A stretch of 17,054 nt of DNA from Anaerolineae bacterium. GTDB lineage: Bacteria > Chloroflexota > Anaerolineae > J102. This document shows, piece after piece, positions 12,263 through 17,054 of the stretch; positions within the stretch are counted from its first letter, which is position 1, and each line of letters opens with the position of its first letter. The translations under genes and the position numbers were made by a program. The notes beneath the pieces were generated by a model. That model was given only the letters and a program-made list of their open reading frames with translations, did no database searches and was not told the DNA's origin. The stretch lies in NCBI GenBank assembly GCA_026992375.1, contig JALXAF010000303.1:1-17054 (forward strand), read 5' to 3'.

Positions 12263-14701
12263 TCATCGCAATGTCATCAGAAATGCAATCAAATCATCCA
12301 TCTGCTGATCGCTGAGTTTCTCGGCCATGTCGGGAAGCATGGCGTTGGGGAAGCCGTCGACGATATAAGCGCCCGGATCTTCGATGGACTGGCGGATGTA
12401 CTCTTCCGCCGACATGCCCGGCACGCGGGTGGCGGCCCGAGTGGCGATGCCCGCCAACGACGGCCCCACTTTTCGCTCTCCCGGCTTGATGGAATGGCAC
12501 ACGCGGCAACCAGCGCTGGCGCCGATGCTGTGCGCAAAGAAGATATCGCGACCACGTTTGGGATCGCCGCCGGTGATGCGGGCGTCTTTGATGGCTATGG
12601 GCAAGATCTGTCGCGGTTGCAGCGAGACGTCGTTATCGAATATAACCTCTGGCATGGCCTGATCGCTCTGATCAGCCAAAGTTACCCGGATATGGTGCTC
12701 ACCCGGCGTTGTGTAGAGCATCTCATAAGCGTAAGCCGTGGGCTCAGCGCCTTTTTGCACATAAACCTCATCGATCTGAGTCTCGCCATCAACCTGAACA
12801 ACCAGGTGGGGATTCACCGCCGTAGCCAGCTTCAGCTCTTCGGGGCTGACCTCCTTGCGCTCTCCCGTCCAGATGGGCACCCCGCTGCGGTGCTTCATCT
12901 GGATTTCAATGGCAGCCTGATCATCGCCAAAGGCCGTGTAAGGCGCCAGACTCAGCGCCACCGTGATGGCCATGAACACCGCCAGCATAACGAATGCGGG
13001 AATCATGGCTCCAAACGAGAGGTTTTTCAGACTAAATCGATAGGATGTGGCGTCGGTTTGGTGTCCGGTCGCGTTGAGCGCCCGCATGAAATCATTGGGG
13101 GGAACCCAATCCATGCTGATAGGCGCGCCTGCGAACTGGCGCTTGAGTTTGGGCTGACGCTCTCGTTCCAGGCGCAGCTCCTCCCACACGTTGCCCTCGC
13201 GGTTGGCGCAGTCTTCGGGCGGACAGCCAATCACCTGCACCTCGGAAGCCCCCGCCTCCAGCGCCCGGGTCACCAGATTCGGATGCGCCATGGCAGCGCA
13301 AGTCAGAGGCGCAATCTCCACGTGCTGACCCTCCGCATCCAGCGAGCCAGGATGTTCTTTATCGAACATGACGTCTTTGGCGCCCTGGAAGACATGCCGT
13401 TCGCAGGCGAAGACCACTTTGACCGGCTTTTCGCTCTGCTGCGACGCCCGGGCCACGGTGTCCATCCACACCGCCTCTACGGGCTGATCACCCAGCGAAA
13501 GGGCATTGGTGGGGCAACTGCCAATGCAGACGCCGCAGGAGACGCACATCTTGGGATCAACCACGGCTACATATTTGTGAGGCTTGCCGTCGGTGCGCTC
13601 CACCATGGTCAGAGCGTTGTAAGGACAATCCTTGGCGCATAGGGTGCAGCCAATGCAGGCGTCGTTATGCACCTTGATGGGCTCCAATTTGGGACGCACC
13701 AGATTGCCCAAAAGCCAGGGGATGGCTGTAGCGGTAGCGAGAATGACGAAATTCAATGCCCAGAAAAGCGTGGGATTCCAGTGCAACGCCGCGGGCAAGC
13801 CCGCCAGATACCACAAATCGATGTTCATCTTGCCCGGCAGTTGCACGATATTGTGCTTGGGCAGCATCCCCACCGGGATCAAAATGGCCGCCAGGGCTGA
13901 AAACCCCAACGACAGCCATATCCAATACCGCGGCGGCAGAATCTTCCCCCGTTGCAGACGTTTGATATGCAGCCAGATGAACAGGATCAGCAACAGCGGC
14001 AGGCCGATATGAATAAAAAACAGGGTGACAAACAACACCCAGCCGGATGTATCGCTGATAGGCGTGAGATGGTTGAGGATGATGGCGTCGCCATTGGGCA
14101 GCCGCCCAATCAAATCCACGAACACCTGATTGATGGTTTGCGCTCGCACATCCGCCACCATCCAATAGCCAGTCATGCCCGTAAACCAGATTGCCACAGC
14201 CATCGCCACGCCCGTCACCCAGGCCAACCACCGCGGGCCGCGGAAACGATCCATGAAGAACATGCGCCAGGCATGCAGCAGCGCCATGATGATGGCCAAG
14301 TCTGACGCGTAGCGATGTGCGCCGCGGATGATGTGCCCCACCAGGCTCTTTTGCACGTTGGAAACGGCCAGATAGGAGACGTTGAATCCGAACTGATAGA
14401 ACATCAGCAGATACACGCCGGTGATGCTGATGAAGATGAGAAGAAACACGGTAATGGTGCCGGTGTGATACAGCGGATTCAGATGCGGCGTTCGGGCGAT
14501 GCGATCGACAGGTTTTTCCAACGCCAAAGAAAGGCGTTCAAGGATATTCAATAAGCCCCGAACCCAATTCCCCTCTCGTTCGGGCCAATCGACAGAGCGA
14601 TGAAATCCCGACCATCGACCTGAAAAACGAGGCGATGATTCTGTCTCCGGATTGTTTGGCGATGCAGACTCCTTTTCCTCGTCGAAATCGGATTGAGACA
14701 T
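12263..14701 (-). CDS. Multi-domain redox protein: cytochrome b - 2[4Fe-4S] - MvhD-like - cytochrome c
   Basis: 812 residues in one frame. A cytochrome b/b6-type part (about 45-335, six helices) has His pairs H129/H143 and H231/H245, each H-x13-H, for two b hemes. Two [4Fe-4S] motifs follow: C349xxC352xxC355xxxC359P and C386xxC389xxC392xxxC396P. Residues about 427-525 match the MvhD/FlpD (hydrogenase delta subunit) family: C433, LTCAAM (C468), GCPPEDC (C493, C498) and REGN. A seventh helix (563-587) leads to an outer linker and a cytochrome c domain with CRVCH (732-736) and a Met near 788. Six helices, then cytoplasmic Fe-S, then a seventh helix, place heme c outside. Likely role, by inference: electron transfer from a cytoplasmic donor or quinol to cytochrome c. 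The gene follows cbaA by 85 nt; GAGGG precedes the ATG. Confidence 0.9.
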   Translation of the reverse strand: MSQSDFDEEKESASPNNPETESSPRFSGRWSGFHRSVDWPEREGNWVRGLLNILERLSLALEKPVDRIARTPHLNPLYHTGTITVFLLIFISITGVYLLMFYQFGFNVSYLAVSNVQKSLVGHIIRGAHRYASDLAIIMALLHAWRMFFMDRFRGPRWLAWVTGVAMAVAIWFTGMTGYWMVADVRAQTINQVFVDLIGRLPNGDAIILNHLTPISDTSGWVLFVTLFFIHIGLPLLLILFIWLHIKRLQRGKILPPRYWIWLSLGFSALAAILIPVGMLPKHNIVQLPGKMNIDLWYLAGLPAALHWNPTLFWALNFVILATATAIPWLLGNLVRPKLEPIKVHNDACIGCTLCAKDCPYNALTMVERTDGKPHKYVAVVDPKMCVSCGVCIGSCPTNALSLGDQPVEAVWMDTVARASQQSEKPVKVVFACERHVFQGAKDVMFDKEHPGSLDAEGQHVEIAPLTCAAMAHPNLVTRALEAGASEVQVIGCPPEDCANREGNVWEELRLERERQPKLKRQFAGAPISMDWVPPNDFMRALNATGHQTDATSYRFSLKNLSFGAMIPAFVMLAVFMAITVALSLAPYTAFGDDQAAIEIQMKHRSGVPIWTGERKEVSPEELKLATAVNPHLVVQVDGETQIDEVYVQKGAEPTAYAYEMLYTTPGEHHIRVTLADQSDQAMPEVIFDNDVSLQPRQILPIAIKDARITGGDPKRGRDIFFAHSIGASAGCRVCHSIKPGERKVGPSLAGIATRAATRVPGMSAEEYIRQSIEDPGAYIVDGFPNAMLPDMAEKLSDQQMDDLIAFLMTLR

Positions 14702-14728
14702 AGCCGATACCCTCGTATAACGGAATCA

Positions 14729-14760
14729 GCCCCGGCTCCGCAAAACTGCGATGCCGGGGC
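14729..14760. promoter_or_regulatory. Intercistronic hairpin between oxidase subunit I and the fusion gene
   Basis: GCCCCGGC (14729-14736) pairs with GCCGGGGC (14753-14760), and inside it CGCA (14739-14742) pairs with TGCG (14747-14750). No T-run follows on the minus strand, so it is more likely an mRNA-stability or partial-attenuation element than a full terminator. It lies within the 85-base gap between the two genes. Confidence 0.5.
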
Positions 14761-14786
14761 GTGGATGAGTGATAGATGCCAGGGCG

Positions 14787-16442
14787 TTACCAGACCCGGA
14801 AGCCGGGGGAGGTGAACTGAGCAGTGCCTATCTGATAAATGAGCTGCGGGCCGTAAGCGATGATGAGCAGGATGGTGGCGCCGATGAGCCAGGGAGCCCA
14901 GTGATCCAGCCAGCGGGGCGTGGTCTGGGGATCCAGCAGGGAATCGGCCACGGGCGGCTCGAGTTCTTCCGACAGCTTCTTCTTGGTGACCAGTGAACCG
15001 ACCATGATGGTGATGAACATATACACCGAGATGAGCAGAATGATGCCGCCGATGCCCACGCGCAGCAGGTGGCCCGCCCATTCTTCGGGGATATAGGGAG
15101 CCTGGCCCAAGGGGGTGCGTCGGGGCGCGCCCAACAGGCCTACCACGTGCATGGCATTAGAGAAGATGGTCATGCCTATGAACCACAGCCACACCTGGAT
15201 CACTGCGCATTTCTTGCACCACAGCTCTTTGCCGGTGAGATAAGGAACCATCCAATAAAGAATACCCATGAAGGTGAGGGTGACCGCGGTGGAGACGGTG
15301 AGATGGAAGTGTCCGGGCACCCAGGAGGTGTTGTGGACCACCAGGTTGATGTTGTAGGAAGCATTGATCAACCCGCCAATGCCGCCGAAGAAGTAGAGAA
15401 TACCCGCCAGCAATTGGGCCAGCACGCTGGGATCATTCCAGGGCAGTTTGGCGATCCACCCCAGCAAGCCCTTGCCGCCCCGGGCCCGACCTGCGTTCTC
15501 GAGCGAGGCCACCACGGTGAAGGCGGTGATCATAGAAGGGAAGAAGACCGAGTAGGTGAGCAGCGAGTGCACCATCTTCCACCCTTCGGGCACGCCCGGA
15601 TCGACATATTGATGATGGAAGCCCACGGGCACCGACAGCAAGAGGAAGAGCCAGAATGAGAAACGGGCCAGTGAGTCGCTGAAGAGCTTGCCGCCCGCCT
15701 GTCGGGGCAAAAAAGTGTACCAGGAGATGTAAGCAGGCAGCAGCCAGAAGTACACCAGCGGATGCCCTGTCCACCAGAAGTAAGTGCGATCGAGCTGCGG
15801 GTCCAACCCTTGACGCAGGCCCAGCGACCAGGGAATCAGATCCACCAGAAGCTCGGCAGCCGCTCCCAGAGTGGCGATCTGCCACATCACCATGGTGATA
15901 AGCGCCATGAAAGCGATTATGGGGGTGCGGGTTTTAGGGTTTTCCTTGCGCCACTTGTAGTAAGTGAGATAAAAGCCATAGCCCTCGATCCAACTACCCA
16001 CCACTACCAGGGTGACGCCCACATAGAAAGCCCAGTGCGCTTTCATGGGGGGGTAGAAGGTATAGAGCACCGAGGCTTCATTCAGCAGAATGGGAATCGA
16101 AGCGATGACCAGCCCCACCACCATCATCCAGAAACCCAGCGCATTCAGCTTGGGGTAGCGCAACGGGCGCTTGAGGCCGTAGATTATAAGGAATGTCATA
16201 AACCCGGTGATGAAGAACGTCGTCCAGATCAACGCGTTCAGGACGCCATGCAGGGTCAGACCTTCGTAGTAGGAATGAAAGATCGGATTCAGGAACTTTT
16301 CATAGAAGTCCCAACCGGCGTGCTCCATGGCCTGGAAGGGACCGAACAGGCTGCCGATGGAAAGCGCGGCAACCGCAACGATAAAATGCCAGCCAATGAA
16401 ACGTTTTTCTTTGGCTGTGAGTTGATAAACGTTTGCAGTCAT
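14787..16442 (-). CDS. cbaA: ba3-type cytochrome c oxidase subunit I
   Basis: 551 residues, the heme-copper catalytic subunit that reduces O2 and pumps protons. Ligands are H65 and H380 (low-spin heme), H378 (high-spin heme, PGHFHL) and CuB H227, H276, H277. The cross-link Tyr is Y231 in TGHPLVYFWLLPAY. The PLVY form rather than PEVY, and the ligand spacings (227 to 276, 277 to 378), match the B-family ba3 enzyme of Thermus, not the A family. The ligand set and the H-x3-Y pair also exclude nitric oxide reductase. About 13 helices are visible. The C-terminal half carries a long loop near 435-455. GAGGAG stands six bases before the ATG at 16442. Subunit II ends 52 nt upstream and the fusion gene starts 85 nt downstream, forming one likely operon. 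Confidence 0.95.
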   Translation of the reverse strand: MTANVYQLTAKEKRFIGWHFIVAVAALSIGSLFGPFQAMEHAGWDFYEKFLNPIFHSYYEGLTLHGVLNALIWTTFFITGFMTFLIIYGLKRPLRYPKLNALGFWMMVVGLVIASIPILLNEASVLYTFYPPMKAHWAFYVGVTLVVVGSWIEGYGFYLTYYKWRKENPKTRTPIIAFMALITMVMWQIATLGAAAELLVDLIPWSLGLRQGLDPQLDRTYFWWTGHPLVYFWLLPAYISWYTFLPRQAGGKLFSDSLARFSFWLFLLLSVPVGFHHQYVDPGVPEGWKMVHSLLTYSVFFPSMITAFTVVASLENAGRARGGKGLLGWIAKLPWNDPSVLAQLLAGILYFFGGIGGLINASYNINLVVHNTSWVPGHFHLTVSTAVTLTFMGILYWMVPYLTGKELWCKKCAVIQVWLWFIGMTIFSNAMHVVGLLGAPRRTPLGQAPYIPEEWAGHLLRVGIGGIILLISVYMFITIMVGSLVTKKKLSEELEPPVADSLLDPQTTPRWLDHWAPWLIGATILLIIAYGPQLIYQIGTAQFTSPGFRVW

Positions 16443-16494
16443 AATTTCTCCTCAGAACAATTCAGATGTGGGCGTATGCAAATCGAAAACGACT

Positions 16495-16986
16495 TTAGGG
16501 GACGACAATGACCTTGCCATACATGGCGGCGTGACCGACGCCGCAATACTCGGTGCAGATAAAGTCATACTCGCCCGGCTTGTCGAATTTGACTGCCAGG
16601 CTGGAAACCTGCCCGGGCACGATTTGCATATTCACATTGGTGTTCTGCAACTTGAAGCCGTGCTGAACATCCTTGGAAGTCACATAAAACTTGACGATGG
16701 AGCCGGCGGGAACCTGAATTTCGCGCGGATTGAACGACCAGGTCTGGGCGACGATATAGGCCTCGTAGCGCTTGGGCGCCACTTCTTTCAGGCCCGGTTC
16801 GGCAAAGGTGCCGCTGGCCGCCAGATCGTTGGGATCCACCCGTTGCACTGGATCGGGCACGCGAACGCCAAAGGAAAGACCAGCAACGGTGACAGCTCCA
16901 AAGAAGATGATCAACATCAAGATGCTGACGATAATCCAGGTCTTTTCATACGGATCGATGTGCATGGATTCGTGTTTGTTAGCCAT
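16495..16986 (-). CDS. cbaB: ba3-type cytochrome c oxidase subunit II (CuA)
   Basis: 163 residues, short as in ba3 enzymes. A single N-terminal membrane helix (about 16-37, TWIIVSILMLIIFFGAVTVA) anchors a periplasm-facing cupredoxin domain. The binuclear CuA site is complete: H109 (VQHGF), C144, C148, H152 and M155 in CTEYCGVGHAAM. It takes electrons from cytochrome c and passes them to subunit I. The single helix, rather than two, supports the B family. GAGGAG lies about ten bases before the ATG at 16986. The start overlaps the stop of the preceding small-subunit frame (16979-16987), indicating translational coupling. Confidence 0.95.
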   Translation of the reverse strand: MANKHESMHIDPYEKTWIIVSILMLIIFFGAVTVAGLSFGVRVPDPVQRVDPNDLAASGTFAEPGLKEVAPKRYEAYIVAQTWSFNPREIQVPAGSIVKFYVTSKDVQHGFKLQNTNVNMQIVPGQVSSLAVKFDKPGEYDFICTEYCGVGHAAMYGKVIVVP

Positions 16987-17054
16987 AGAAACTCACTCCT
17001 CTCGAAAGCATAATCAGGTAGACAGTGCCCCAAAGGATAATGATGATGAGCATA
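16979..17054 (-). CDS. cbaD: ba3-type oxidase small subunit IIa, 3' end only
   Basis: The frame entering from the right edge reads MLIIIILWGTVYLIMLSRG and ends VSFYG then TAA at 16979-16981. It is a single hydrophobic helix ending in WGxVY...RG, very like the end of the Thermus subunit IIa (WLGVYAVFFARG). The stop overlaps the cbaB start by several bases. The ATG at 17053 is probably internal, since family members have about ten more residues before the helix. The short length leaves some doubt. Confidence 0.65.
   Translation of the reverse strand, partial: MLIIIILWGTVYLIMLSRGVSFYG

Noticed and set aside
14787..16442. Nitric oxide reductase or A-family oxidase
   Set aside because: H-x3-Y, HH and the ligand spacing match ba3 oxidase, and the CuA subunit gene is adjacent.

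Overview
The window looks like a chromosome segment from a Chloroflexota bacterium (an Anaerolineae/Caldilineae-like lineage). This is an inference from four things: a ba3-type oxidase locus, an ECF sigma factor paired with a Pro/Thr-tailed anti-sigma protein, many short intergenic palindromes and heptad-like repeats, and mostly high G+C. No rRNA, tRNA, CRISPR array, transposase or phage gene was seen.

Layout. Bases 1-3700 are a minus-strand run: a FAD-dependent geranylgeranyl-reductase-family enzyme, a probable EVE-domain/PD-(D/E)XK nuclease of lower G+C, and the 5' half of a hydantoinase/5-oxoprolinase subunit A gene that leaves the window. A clear promoter and a short leader ORF precede the reductase. 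Bases 3798-6367 hold a minus-strand ECF sigma factor, its membrane anti-sigma partner with a 42-bp-repeat Pro/Thr tail, and a secreted Pro/Ala-rich protein built from 54-bp repeats. Bases 6593-7150 carry a PsiE-family membrane protein. Its promoter and 5' end are duplicated about 3.5 kb away, in front of the reductase. Bases 7349-11617 are plus-strand: two small unknown membrane proteins, then a DnaE2/ImuC-like DNA polymerase that overlaps the second of them by ATGA. Two palindromic hairpins lie inside the polymerase reading frame.

Bases 11744-17054 are a minus-strand respiratory locus in the order cbaD (3' end only), cbaB (CuA subunit II), cbaA (ba3-type subunit I), an 812-residue multi-domain redox protein, and a cytochrome c lipoprotein with its own promoter. 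The 812-residue protein joins a diheme cytochrome b module, two [4Fe-4S] clusters, an MvhD/FlpD-like domain, a further membrane helix and a C-terminal cytochrome c. Its predicted topology puts the Fe-S/MvhD part in the cytoplasm and the heme c outside. It could therefore pass electrons from a cytoplasmic donor or quinol to cytochrome c and on to the ba3 oxidase. This is the strongest candidate for an undescribed system in the window.

The other points of interest are the EVE-nuclease, the palindromes inside the polymerase gene, the duplicated promoter/leader cassette, and the near-identical tandem repeats in two neighbouring surface-protein genes. No gene-free stretch exceeds 300 bases. The larger gaps (3548-3848, 6368-6592, 7151-7348, 7784-7988, 12125-12262) hold the promoters, repeats and terminators listed.
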